A stretch of DNA of 64,000 bases from an uncultured Eubacteriales bacterium (GCA_902786855.1 CADAEH010000002.1:62001-126000); one strand, 5' to 3'. Shown: positions 23,487 through 31,049, numbered from the stretch's first letter. Translations and numbers: made by a program. Notes: generated from the sequence alone by a model not told the origin.

Positions 23487-24923
23487 TTATCCTATACGCA
23501 TGACCTTTTGAGGATTCCGCTTTGATGTTCTGCACCCCCATAGCGCCAAGCTGGCTGCTTCTATCGGAGCGCTGTCTGAACCACCGAACCCCCAGCCCCC
23601 TGCAATCGGTCTTTTTACTGAGGTTATAGCGCTGTCTCTTAAAGGTTCCTGTTTCTCATACCATGTAACGGTATGTTCATTCAGTTCATTAAGCAGCAAG
23701 CTTGATGCAGTTATGATGTTCTGCGCGGAAGGTTTTATAACCGAACCCTTAAAGCGCCACACTTCGCCGATTTTGTCTATCAGTACATCTGAGCCGTTTC
23801 TACCGTCTATCACGACACAGGATGCCCTTTTGTATCTTTCATTCAGCCAATTAGCAAGCCACGACAGACCGACTCCAAGCGGTTTTCTGTCTATGAGCGA
23901 TATTCTTGAAATACCATCATCACCTATGACCGCACCGCATAACACGACCTCAGAACCATCGGCAGAAAACTTGATGCCGTATGCAGTTTTCCCTTCGGGC
24001 TTCAGCTTATCGCTTTTACAGGAATCCCATAGTGCCGTATCAATGGCAAAATCCGACTCTGTTTGGATATTCGGACTCCATCTTCCTAACCGCTCCCTGC
24101 AAAATCCGTCAGGACTAAGTGTTTTCAATTCTTCCCCTGTAAATTCTTCCGTGAGCCTGTACCCCAAGGCTGGATTACATTCATACCAAAGCGCTTTGTC
24201 ATCTATCTTGATTTTATCTACAGGGTCAGATGGTATGCTCCACTCATGCCAGCAGCTTGCACCGGGTTCATCGGCTGTTATACATCCTTCCCTGAATCTG
24301 CTGAATACTTCTCCTGATGTAGTGGAATAAACAGGCGTACCTATATAAAGCAATTGCCTTATACCTGTGATTGATGCACTCAGCACGGATACAATAGCTT
24401 CCGCTTGGTCATCCGTCAGCTCTTGCGCTTCATCAAATACGACTAAGGAAATGCCTTCATATCCTCTTGCTGTCTGTCGTGACCTTGAAGTGAACTCAAT
24501 AACACCGCCATTATTCAGTTCTATGCATTCTTCACCTATGCCGTACCTGATACGCTTAACAGCTTGCATGACCTCAGGATAACGTTTATCTGTAAACATA
24601 CTCACAAGCCGTCTGAACGCCCTTTTGGTTGTCCTTACCTGATGTGCTGTGTGCAGGATCCTCTCTGCATTTATCATCAAGCCGTAAAATTCTCGCGCTT
24701 CTACGATTACATTCTTTCCGTTTTGGCGCGGTACGGATAGACCTGCACTTGTAACGGTATAGTTTCCGTATCCGTCTTTACCAAGCCATGCATCCAATAC
24801 CAAGCGCTGCCAATCATCCAATATGTAGCCGTATTCTTTCATCAGCATTGCTGCACCTGTACCGTCTGTGCTGGCTCTTTCGGGTTCTATTCTGATTCTT
24901 GGTTTCTGATTGCCCTGCATCAT
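23487..24923 (-). CDS. Phage terminase large subunit
   Basis: A 478-residue TerL. The ATPase domain has a Walker A of the type PRQNGKN at about 65-71 and Walker B VVFDEAQEL at 161-169, followed by the coupling motif YIGTP. The C-terminal RNase H-like nuclease domain shows Asp-containing strands (YGIKFSADGSEVVL, CVVIDGRNGSDVLI). It should package DNA into a prohead using ATP and cut it. Length is at the short end of the usual range but both domains are present. It overlaps the TerS gene by 4 nt. No portal or capsid gene follows, so the motor must work on heads supplied by another phage. Confidence 0.92.
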   Translation of the reverse strand: MMQGNQKPRIRIEPERASTDGTGAAMLMKEYGYILDDWQRLVLDAWLGKDGYGNYTVTSAGLSVPRQNGKNVIVEAREFYGLMINAERILHTAHQVRTTKRAFRRLVSMFTDKRYPEVMQAVKRIRYGIGEECIELNNGGVIEFTSRSRQTARGYEGISLVVFDEAQELTDDQAEAIVSVLSASITGIRQLLYIGTPVYSTTSGEVFSRFREGCITADEPGASCWHEWSIPSDPVDKIKIDDKALWYECNPALGYRLTEEFTGEELKTLSPDGFCRERLGRWSPNIQTESDFAIDTALWDSCKSDKLKPEGKTAYGIKFSADGSEVVLCGAVIGDDGISRISLIDRKPLGVGLSWLANWLNERYKRASCVVIDGRNGSDVLIDKIGEVWRFKGSVIKPSAQNIITASSLLLNELNEHTVTWYEKQEPLRDSAITSVKRPIAGGWGFGGSDSAPIEAASLALWGCRTSKRNPQKVMRIG

Positions 24924-25294
24924 TTCGCTTCTTTCATTTGCCTTACGATATCAAGGGTAGTTCTTCCGTTGTTTATGATTTCGGCTTGCATTTCCCTTGG
25001 TAGGTATGAGGTGTATTTTTCCAATGCTGATAAGTATGTTTTCATAAGTGACACATATCCCTTGAATGCAGGGTTCTCCCTTATGCCTTTCTGACCACCG
25101 CCATTATCATAAGGAACAACTATTCCGCTGCTTTTGATAAGTGCCCTTGAATCATCAAGCTTTATTCTCATCCATGCGAGATTATCAATCACAGGTGCCA
25201 ATACATCCTGTTGCTGTTTTGGTATGTGTGCTTCATCAAGCAATGCATATAAGCGCCTGTATTCGGCTTCTATGCGTGTATCATTAGTAGTCAT
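24920..25294 (-). CDS. Phage terminase small subunit (P27 family-like)
   Basis: A 124-residue protein with the pattern of P27-type small terminases: paired helices (LDEAHIPKQQQDVLAPVIDNL), the conserved GIVVPYDNGGGQ and NPAFKGYVSLMKTYLSALEK segments. It selects the DNA to be packaged and delivers it to TerL. It overlaps terL by 4 nt. In classic phage-inducible islands the element's own TerS redirects packaging to the element genome; here TerL is also supplied. Confidence 0.88.
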   Translation of the reverse strand: MTTNDTRIEAEYRRLYALLDEAHIPKQQQDVLAPVIDNLAWMRIKLDDSRALIKSSGIVVPYDNGGGQKGIRENPAFKGYVSLMKTYLSALEKYTSYLPREMQAEIINNGRTTLDIVRQMKEAK

Positions 25295-25297
25295 TAG

Positions 25298-25411
25298 CTA
25301 CCCCCTAAAATTTCGTTTATCAACTAAATGCGAGCGCTGGCGGCTTGTTGTAGCGCCTGTGTAGGTGTAGGGGACAAGACCGCTCCCCCTAAAACATTTT
25401 TTTACGCTCAT
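25298..25411 (-). CDS. Possible 37-residue protein ahead of terS
   Basis: An ATG at 25409-25411 opens a 37-codon frame (begins MSVKKCFRGSGLVPYTYTG, very basic) that stops 3 nt before the terS start, over the GGGGG ribosome site of terS. This would couple translation of the two. The ribosome site for the small frame itself is weak, and the family is unknown. It may equally be a leader with no product. Confidence 0.3.
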   Translation of the reverse strand: MSVKKCFRGSGLVPYTYTGATTSRQRSHLVDKRNFRG

Positions 25412-25449
25412 TATTTTTTTATTTTTTCTTCCTGTGTCTGCCTGATTAT

Positions 25450-26049
25450 TTATTGTGACAGCAACACCTGAAGCTCTCTGTCTATCCCATTCTTACCCCT
25501 GCGGAGCTGTTCGCTTATCTCTTGTTCAGTTGGTGTTAGTCTTGTTTTCCAATCTGACTCACCAAGCCTTGACCTATCTTGTATCAAGCTATCCAATTCC
25601 TCTTCATATTGCTTTAATATCCAATCAGGGGAGCCGTGTTTCCTTAGTGCCCGGTAGCAAGCGTTCAGCTTATCTATCTCGGTATCTAAATAAGTCCTCA
25701 GCTGCGCTTTGTTTTCTTTATCTGAATCTGACTTGATGCGGTTCCACGTTATCTGTTCCTTGTTTTCCTGTTCGCTGCTTACTGCAATACCGAAGTCATT
25801 TGCCAACTTTATGACAGCATCCTTAAAGTCGATACCGAAATACTGTCGTGCAAAGTCGATGACATCCCCTTTCATATCACATGACCAGCAGCGCCACCTG
25901 TTACCCTTTACGGATAATGAAGGGTGCTTATCGTTATGGAACGGACAAAGCATTTTGCCGTGTATCACCTGCGACCCTGTGTAATATGTGATAACCTGTA
26001 CAGGATCAAGTGTTTTTATTTCATTGATTGTCTGTTCTGTTATCTTCAT
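25450..26049 (-). CDS. CHC2 zinc-finger primase (N-terminal type)
   Basis: About 199 residues. The first 90 form a CHC2 zinc finger domain as in DnaG primases: CPFHNDKHPSLSV, then WRCWSCDMKGDVIDF, with the four ligands Cys-His-Cys-Cys. No TOPRIM catalytic domain follows. The rest is helical and charged (YEEELDSLIQDRSRLG). Such short proteins accompany a separate helicase/ATPase in satellites and conjugative elements. The start is chosen at the ATG at 26047-26049, preceded by GAGG. It sits just downstream of the iteron array and RepA-like gene, so a role in starting replication at that array is likely. Confidence 0.8.
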   Translation of the reverse strand: MKITEQTINEIKTLDPVQVITYYTGSQVIHGKMLCPFHNDKHPSLSVKGNRWRCWSCDMKGDVIDFARQYFGIDFKDAVIKLANDFGIAVSSEQENKEQITWNRIKSDSDKENKAQLRTYLDTEIDKLNACYRALRKHGSPDWILKQYEEELDSLIQDRSRLGESDWKTRLTPTEQEISEQLRRGKNGIDRELQVLLSQ

Positions 26050-26067
26050 ATCTATCCTCATTCACTT

Positions 26068-26157
26068 ATAAAGTCAGAATAGTTAGTAAAGTCAGTAGAG
26101 TTGAAATAGTTAGCAAAGTCAGTATTTGCAAGACTTTTGCGACTTTTCCGACTTTCT
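26068..26157. repeat. 9-bp iteron array, candidate replication origin
   Basis: The intergenic space between the RepA-like gene and the primase gene is built of ten 9-bp steps. Read on the minus strand, six are direct (TGACTTTAT, TAACTATTC, TGACTTTAC, CAACTCTAC, TAACTATTT, TGACTTTGC), one is a spacer and three are inverted (AAAAGTC cores at steps of 9). AAAGTC cores lie at 26070, 26088 and 26115; GACTTT at 26132, 26141 and 26150. In staphylococcal islands the origin is likewise an iteron set beside the primase/helicase gene. Confidence 0.7.
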
Positions 26158-26158
26158 G

Positions 26159-27280
26159 CTACTCGTTAGCGTGGTTATGGTTCGTGAAGTGGTAGTCCTT
26201 TCCATACTTGACAAAGGAAAACCCATCCTCACGCAGCAAAGCTTCATACTTCTTCAAGTCCATTCCAAGCTGATTGGCATTACTCGGGATTGGTGTATTG
26301 GTCTTGTAACTTATCTTGATGAGATCGCTCGGCTTACCATCCCAAGTCACGCTCCATTGAGTAACGGCTTGCAGGGTCTGTCTGATATTTGTCCGCTCAT
26401 ATTCTTTCCGTAGTCTATCGGCTACAACTTCTTCCGTTGTGCTGTATCTTTTCCAAATGAAATTGTCAGTATCGAACTGTATTGCGTACTCCTGTGATTC
26501 AACATCACGCCCCTTTATCTTCAGCACACCTGAACGCTCAGAGTTCTTGTCCTTGGTCAACATCCATATACAATCGGCTGCCGGGTTTATTCCCGACCCC
26601 CTTGCTGAGTCGTAGTCATCCGAATACACCTCACCCTTGACTACATGGTTCACAATCACGACGGATACATCATGTTTATCAGCAATATCCTTCAATACTG
26701 TTACGTCACGATAATCCCATGAGTAAGTATCTTCTCCATTCTTGCGCTTGCTTCTGATTTTGCTGAATACATCAACGACAACCAGCTTTATATTTGTGTT
26801 GTAGTCGAGGATCGCGGTAAGCGTTTCCGCGAAGCCGTTATCTAATGTCAATGGAATGCCCTTATCAGTTGTCAAATTGTTGCGTGTAATGATGTGGCAA
26901 TCATCTGATAACGGCAGCGTTCTTGATATCAAATTAAGTCGGTCATGTGGTCTGCTCTCGCTCGATTCCATGTCAAAGTACAATGTTTCGCTCTTGTCCG
27001 TAGGAAAACCGAAATACTCCATTCCGTTACTTACGGCAGCACACAAGCCAAGAGCAGCAAAGGACTTGAACATCTTTTCTTTTCCAGCGAAGTGCGTTAC
27101 CCCCACAGGCAGGATGCCTTTAACAATCCACTTAGTCGGTGGAATGTCCATTGATGCAAGTTCAAGAGCCCCATACATCATAGGAATATGGATTCCCCGC
27201 CTTTTCAGAAATTCTCTTTCTAAATCAGCATTATGTGTGTTTTCTCCCTTTTGTAATTCCCTGATATCCTCATTTGTCAT
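26159..27280 (-). CDS. RepA-like/AAA_25 replication ATPase
   Basis: A 373-residue RecA-fold ATPase. The Walker A region is HFAGKEKMFKSFAALGL (about 64-80), a variant loop, and the Walker B VVVDVFSKIRS is near 180, with IVNHVVKG and RGSGINPAADCIWML following. This is the arrangement of RepA-like helicases (AAA_25) found in phages, plasmids and islands. The C-terminal 80 residues form a separate DNA-binding-like part. It should load on the origin next to it (26068-26157) and act as replicative helicase or initiator together with the CHC2 primase. Confidence 0.82.
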   Translation of the reverse strand: MTNEDIRELQKGENTHNADLEREFLKRRGIHIPMMYGALELASMDIPPTKWIVKGILPVGVTHFAGKEKMFKSFAALGLCAAVSNGMEYFGFPTDKSETLYFDMESSESRPHDRLNLISRTLPLSDDCHIITRNNLTTDKGIPLTLDNGFAETLTAILDYNTNIKLVVVDVFSKIRSKRKNGEDTYSWDYRDVTVLKDIADKHDVSVVIVNHVVKGEVYSDDYDSARGSGINPAADCIWMLTKDKNSERSGVLKIKGRDVESQEYAIQFDTDNFIWKRYSTTEEVVADRLRKEYERTNIRQTLQAVTQWSVTWDGKPSDLIKISYKTNTPIPSNANQLGMDLKKYEALLREDGFSFVKYGKDYHFTNHNHANE

Positions 27281-27330
27281 CTATTCACCCTGCCGTGCCA
27301 AAAGAAATAACGTTCCCTTGATAGACCTGC

Positions 27331-27537
27331 TCACTCCTGAACCTCATCCCCGTTGAGAAAGTCAATGAAGCGATCAAAATTGATGAGGTACTTATTTCCT
27401 GTCTTCAAGTAAATAATTTTGCTCTCAATACATAGTTGCCTTATGAAGTGATAGGACAATCCTGTACGAGCAGATACTTCCTTGATTGGGAGCATAAGCG
27501 GTACCTTGTGCCGCATTTTCCCTTCATGTATAACCAT
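27331..27537 (-). CDS. Xis/excisionase-like MerR-type HTH protein
   Basis: A 68-residue protein with the excisionase-type winged HTH: LPIKEVSARTGLSYHFIRQL and a wing ending in YLINFDRFIDFL. Such proteins in Tn916-like elements and satellites bend the ends and direct the integrase toward excision, and may also regulate. A GGGGGG run precedes the start at 27537. It is coded right after the Cro-like gene in the leftward early operon. Confidence 0.75.
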   Translation of the reverse strand: MVIHEGKMRHKVPLMLPIKEVSARTGLSYHFIRQLCIESKIIYLKTGNKYLINFDRFIDFLNGDEVQE

Positions 27538-27546
27538 TCAGCCCCC

Positions 27547-27738
27547 CTATTCCTCAAACAAATCTTCGACAGAAAGTTCCAACGCATCCGCTACCTTCTT
27601 CTTCCATCCCGGCCAAAATTCCACTTTTCCATTGATGGCTGCATAAAGCGCCTGTGGAATGATGCCTGACTTGAGTGCAAGCTGTCTGACCGACATTTTT
27701 CTTTGCTCCAATTCCTTTTTTAACCTTACAGAACTCAC
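27547..27738 (-). CDS. Cro-like XRE regulator, GTG start
   Basis: A 63-residue helix-turn-helix protein (LKKELEQRKMSVRQLALKSG, IIPQALYAAINGKVEF, ALELSVEDLF). The start is GTG at 27736-27738 with GGGAGGGG in front. First gene of the leftward operon and divergent from the repressor gene, it holds the position of Cro in a lysogeny switch. A shifted frame over the same DNA is not protein-like and is left out. Confidence 0.8.
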   Translation of the reverse strand: MSSVRLKKELEQRKMSVRQLALKSGIIPQALYAAINGKVEFWPGWKKKVADALELSVEDLFEE

Positions 27739-27789
27739 TTTTCCCCTCCCTGTTCGTCAATTTTCAAGTATTGCAAGCTTACGGTGTTT

Positions 27790-27863
27790 ATGTTAAAGTA
27801 TTCAATGTAATTTATAAATGACATTTGTACACCAATTATCAATATTATGTTAAGGTTGAATGT
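27790..27863. promoter_or_regulatory. Divergent control region of the element with repeated operator-like motif
   Basis: In the 139-bp spacer between the Cro-like and repressor genes, ATGTTAAAGTATTCAATGT (27790-27808) and ATGTTAAGGTTGAATGT (27847-27863) are imperfect copies. They are probable binding sites for the repressor or the Cro-like protein. Confidence 0.45.
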
Positions 27864-27877
27864 GAGGTTTATATAAC

Positions 27878-28774
27878 ATGAAGTACAATCCAAGAACATT
27901 AGGCAAGAAGATCCTCGACTGTCGTGAAGAAAAGGGCTTTACTCAGGCTGCGCTGGGTGAAGAACTTGCCAACCGCATAAAGGATGACCCTGAAGCAAAG
28001 AAATACGATCGCACGACTATATCAAGATGGGAAAGCGGAAACACCTCTCCAAGAGTCAATGAACTTCTTGCACTTTGCGATATCTTTGAATGCGATTTTG
28101 GATATCTAATCGGAGAGCCGGGATATGAAAACAAGACAAGGGCAGCAACAGATATGGCAAAGGAAACCGACCTAACAGGAGAAGCTGCCTATATATTGCA
28201 AAAGTACAAAAAGAGCGCCAGCAAGAGAGAACCATACACAGCAAGCAAATTTCTTTATCCTGATGAATTCATCCCTGCCCTTATCTCATATATGTTGACA
28301 AGTGATGACTTTAATCGGCTTGTAAATCGTATTTGCTCACAGAACTGCAATGCTAATGATTATGATTTGATGCCTGACATTGAAAAAGAAATCGTTACAG
28401 AGGCATATACAGCCGCAAAAAGATTTATCGGATCTGAATCCGTAGCGGATATTTCGTTACTAAGGGTTGGGTATCTTGGAGCGTTGAATATCATCATGGC
28501 AGAAAAGAAAGACGCGATTAGAGACCATATAAAGTCATCAGTAACAGACACAATTAGAAGGTATAACGATACGGATGCAGATAGTTATCTCGCAGAACAG
28601 ACAGATGAGTACTATGAATATGTGTTTACCGAACGAATGAAAGATGCTTTTGACCTTGTAAGCACAGAGGAAAGCGAGGCTATAGAGATGAACAACTTCC
28701 TCAATCAAAAGGACTTGTTCAATATCGTATCTAAATTCATGGAACCAATCACTAAGCACAGAAAAGAGGTGTAG
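27878..28774 (+). CDS. Element repressor (XRE N-terminal domain)
   Basis: A 298-residue protein with an N-terminal helix-turn-helix (GKKILDCREEKGFTQAALGE, RTTISRWESGNTSPRVNELL) and a long helical C-terminal part (VADISLLRVGYLGALNIIM, NNFLNQKDLFNIV) of no known enzymatic type. There is no Ser-Lys peptidase signature, so it is not a LexA/CI-type self-cleaving repressor. Large non-cleaving repressors that are relieved by binding a helper phage protein (Stl in SaPIs) have this design. It is divergent from the early operon and ends 2 nt before the integrase gene. Confidence 0.78.
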   Translation: MKYNPRTLGKKILDCREEKGFTQAALGEELANRIKDDPEAKKYDRTTISRWESGNTSPRVNELLALCDIFECDFGYLIGEPGYENKTRAATDMAKETDLTGEAAYILQKYKKSASKREPYTASKFLYPDEFIPALISYMLTSDDFNRLVNRICSQNCNANDYDLMPDIEKEIVTEAYTAAKRFIGSESVADISLLRVGYLGALNIIMAEKKDAIRDHIKSSVTDTIRRYNDTDADSYLAEQTDEYYEYVFTERMKDAFDLVSTEESEAIEMNNFLNQKDLFNIVSKFMEPITKHRKEV

Positions 28775-28776
28775 AC

Positions 28777-29976
28777 ATGGCAAAGAAAACTAACTGTGTA
28801 ATAAATGGGAAACCGTATTACAGGCTGACCAAGACCATTGGGCGCAAGCTTGTTAATGGAGAAGAGGTCGCTGTGCGTAAATCATTCTATGGCTCATGCA
28901 AGGCTGATGCAGAAGCAAAGTATCAAGCATACTTGGATAAGAAGAATGCAGGGATCGAGACAAAGACTCAGTATTTCGGAGTTCTTGCTGATGGCTGGAT
29001 ATCAGAGTTCTTTGTTAATGACGGTTCATTGAAGGACTCAACAAAAGCGCGTTATGTAGCTGCATGGAACCGCACCTTCAAACCTAAGAACGTAAAAAAG
29101 GCACGCAGCAAACAAGCGCTTGAAATCTATCATAGTTCGCTGGATACCATTACTGCAAAGACCCTGCAATCCATTTATAACGAAATGGCAAAGAACGGTG
29201 TTCCTGTATCTGAGATAAAGACCATTCATAAAATCATGAAGAAGTTTTACAGGTACATAGAATATGAAGGGCTTGGAAGGGATGTTACAGGACCGCTGAC
29301 GATACCTAAGGAAAAGGTAAACGCTGCCGACTCAGAAATCAGAGTGTGGACGGATGAAGAAATCAAGACGATACTAAACAACTTTGACAAGGCAGATAAT
29401 CGCTTCAGGCACCGTTTTTTAATCGTATTGGCATATTATACCGGGTGCCGTAAATCTGAGCTTTTAGCCCTAACTTATGACGATATAACTGAGGACGGAG
29501 TACGAATCACAAAGACCCTTGCAGAGGTTAGTGACGGACTTGTTAACGGAAAGATGAAAACACACTTAGCCGTTACAGACCCTAAGACAAGAAAATCCGT
29601 CAGGACTATCCCTGTTGATCCTGTTGTGCTTGAGGAATTGAAACTTCACAAGAAATGGCATAAAGCTGAGCAATTAAAGAACGGATATCGCAGCAATTAC
29701 ATTTTTACTACTGACAGCGGAGAATTTTATAACAATAAAAATCTCGATGTTGCGATATTCCGTTACTATAAGAAGATTGGTGTTGAGCCTAAGACGATGC
29801 ACACATACAGGCATACATACGCAAGTAATCTATGTCGCTTCGGAGTTCCTATACAGACAGCCTGTGTGCTGCTTGGACATGACTCCATAGAGACTACCGC
29901 AAGATTCTATGTAAATGTTGCCGAAGACTCAAAGCGTAATGCAGCTATGCTGCTGAGGAAGGCAGTTGAAGCATAA
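28777..29976 (+). CDS. int: Tyrosine site-specific integrase
   Basis: A 399-residue tyrosine recombinase. It has an N-terminal arm-binding-type domain, a SAM-like core-binding domain (YVAAWNRTF) and a catalytic domain with R225 (TGCRKSELLAL), H342 and R345 (HTYRHTYASNL), H368 (LLGHDS) and nucleophile Y378. It integrates the element into the 3' end of tRNA-Phe by recombining a 37-bp core (attL 19004-19040, attR 30963-30999). It lies 2 nt after the repressor gene and is transcribed with it toward attR, ending at a strong terminator. Confidence 0.95.
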   Translation: MAKKTNCVINGKPYYRLTKTIGRKLVNGEEVAVRKSFYGSCKADAEAKYQAYLDKKNAGIETKTQYFGVLADGWISEFFVNDGSLKDSTKARYVAAWNRTFKPKNVKKARSKQALEIYHSSLDTITAKTLQSIYNEMAKNGVPVSEIKTIHKIMKKFYRYIEYEGLGRDVTGPLTIPKEKVNAADSEIRVWTDEEIKTILNNFDKADNRFRHRFLIVLAYYTGCRKSELLALTYDDITEDGVRITKTLAEVSDGLVNGKMKTHLAVTDPKTRKSVRTIPVDPVVLEELKLHKKWHKAEQLKNGYRSNYIFTTDSGEFYNNKNLDVAIFRYYKKIGVEPKTMHTYRHTYASNLCRFGVPIQTACVLLGHDSIETTARFYVNVAEDSKRNAAMLLRKAVEA

Positions 29977-29980
29977 ACAA

Positions 29981-30012
29981 AAACCCTGTATCACTACAGG
30001 GTTTCTTTTTTT
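29981..30012 (+). terminator. Rho-independent terminator after int
   Basis: A 10-bp perfect stem (29981-29990 with 29995-30004), loop TCAC, then TTTCTTTTTT. It overlaps the stop codon of the convergent SAP-domain gene. Confidence 0.85.
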
Positions 30013-30761
30013 ACCATATTTTCGCCAAACAGCTTTTCTTCTTTTGCGCCGACTACTTCTTTCCACTCGGAAACATTTTTCCCTTTAAGCAATTTATTTA
30101 TAGACCATACGTTGAACTCATCCCCGAACTGAGAGCCTTCTATAGTTTTGTTTTTATGCTTGTGCATATAAGGTATATAAGCATTTTCCTGAAGTTCTGC
30201 TGTGCCCTTTTCTGTAAGCCTATATTTTCTATTGATTGCATATTTCTCAATTTCTTCACTCGGTAAGGCTGAAAGAACAGTTTTTAATATATCGTCTTTT
30301 TTACCCTTTACAGGTATATCATGTTCTTCGGCTATAGCTTTAAGCTCCGCAACCGTCAGGCGCTTTATAGTGTTCTCCGCGCTATCATACTGTATATAGC
30401 CCCTATCAAGTAATGACTTTAACGCATTGCCTACATCCCTTATTCCGTATTCAAACCACCAAAAGCCCGGGTATCCGTTTTTAGGCTTTGGATATGTGCC
30501 ATATGAACAATATTCCAATAAAAGGTCTTCTGCCACATATAGACCTGTACTTGATGGATATGAGATCGCTTTACGTTCGTCAAATGTGATTACCCTTTTC
30601 TCAAATGGCGTTCCCTGATGTGCAGCGCAGGTATAGTATTCGTCTGCCTGATAATAAGGGCGCTCATCAGCATCTATTGAACTTGAATCTGCATAAGCCT
30701 TTGAAACAGGCGCTTCAGCTTTGACTTCTTTTTTACCTACTAACTTTGAAAATAAACCCAT
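29994..30761 (-). CDS. Cargo gene: SAP-domain protein
   Basis: A 255-residue cytosolic protein. The middle carries a SAP motif (LTVAELKAIAEEHDIPVKG, then KKDDILKTVLSAL), flanked by a compact unknown N-terminal domain (DERPYYQADEYYTCAAHQG, WWFEYGIRDVGNALKSLLD, a winged-helix-like pattern) and a C-terminal region containing YRLTEKGTAEL. AGGGGA precedes the start. It stands alone between int and attR, opposite in direction to int, the classic cargo slot of satellites where defence or virulence genes reside. No defence family is recognised, so the function is open. Confidence 0.65.
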   Translation of the reverse strand: MGLFSKLVGKKEVKAEAPVSKAYADSSSIDADERPYYQADEYYTCAAHQGTPFEKRVITFDERKAISYPSSTGLYVAEDLLLEYCSYGTYPKPKNGYPGFWWFEYGIRDVGNALKSLLDRGYIQYDSAENTIKRLTVAELKAIAEEHDIPVKGKKDDILKTVLSALPSEEIEKYAINRKYRLTEKGTAELQENAYIPYMHKHKNKTIEGSQFGDEFNVWSINKLLKGKNVSEWKEVVGAKEEKLFGENMVKKETL

Positions 30762-30865
30762 GATTTCCCCTGCCTTTATACGAATTAAAGATATATGGTT
30801 CTATTCAATTTTAGTCGCTTATTTGCAGTTAATCAACATGACAGGCTCAAAATATAACAGTATGA

Positions 30866-30895
30866 GTGTTAATGGATGTGTTAAAGATGTGTTAA
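30866..30895. repeat. Three GTGTTAA repeats near the right end (possible arm sites)
   Basis: GTGTTAA at 30866-30872, 30878-30884 and 30889-30895, spaced by 12 and 11 bp, about one helical turn. A fourth copy lies near the left end (19196-19202). Candidate integrase arm-type binding sites. Confidence 0.4.
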
Positions 30896-30927
30896 TTCAC
30901 ATAATTTAGGCATATTTCAAGAAATAA

Positions 30928-30960
30928 AAAACCCCTGAATCCGTTGGAATTTCAGGGGTT
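30928..30960 (-). terminator. Element-borne terminator behind the restored tRNA-Phe
   Basis: On the minus strand AACCCCTGAA and TTCAGGGGTT form a stem ending in a U-run, 2 nt after the CCA end of tRNA-Phe. It belongs to the element and replaces the original terminator now found at 18972-19003. Confidence 0.85.
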
Positions 30961-30962
30961 CG

Positions 30963-30999
30963 TGGTGCCCAGACCCGGAATTGAACCAGGGACACGGGG
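30963..30999. repeat. attR: 37-bp repeat within tRNA-Phe
   Basis: Identical to 19004-19040. It forms the 3' part of the intact tRNA-Phe gene, so integration leaves the tRNA functional. Confidence 0.93.
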
Positions 31000-31038
31000 A
31001 TTTTCAGTCCCCTGCTCTACCTACTGAGCTATCTGGGC
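30963..31038 (-). tRNA. tRNA-Phe (GAA)
   Basis: 76 nt with encoded CCA. Cloverleaf with acceptor GCCCAGA/TCTGGGC, anticodon GAA in CTGAAAA, T loop TTCAATT. Last gene of the leftward tRNA array and integration site of the element. Confidence 0.95.
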
Positions 31039-31049
31039 ATAAATGATTA

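Larger units (their letters stand above)
19004..30999. mobile_element. Integrated phage satellite-like element in tRNA-Phe
   Basis: The region is bounded by a 37-bp perfect direct repeat of the tRNA-Phe 3' end. It has a tyrosine integrase next to the right end, divergent repressor and Cro/Xis-like control genes, a RepA-like ATPase, a primase and iterons, and a TerS-TerL-HNH packaging module. There are no portal, protease, capsid, head-tail or tail genes, and no holin or lysin. Layout (integrase and repressor one way, replication then packaging the other) matches phage-inducible chromosomal islands. A decayed prophage is the main alternative, but the genes are intact and tightly packed, with no evident pseudogenes. 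Confidence 0.8.

Noticed and set aside
27554-27760. Alternative frame over the Cro-like gene
   Set aside because: The other frame has a clear helix-turn-helix and a better ribosome site.
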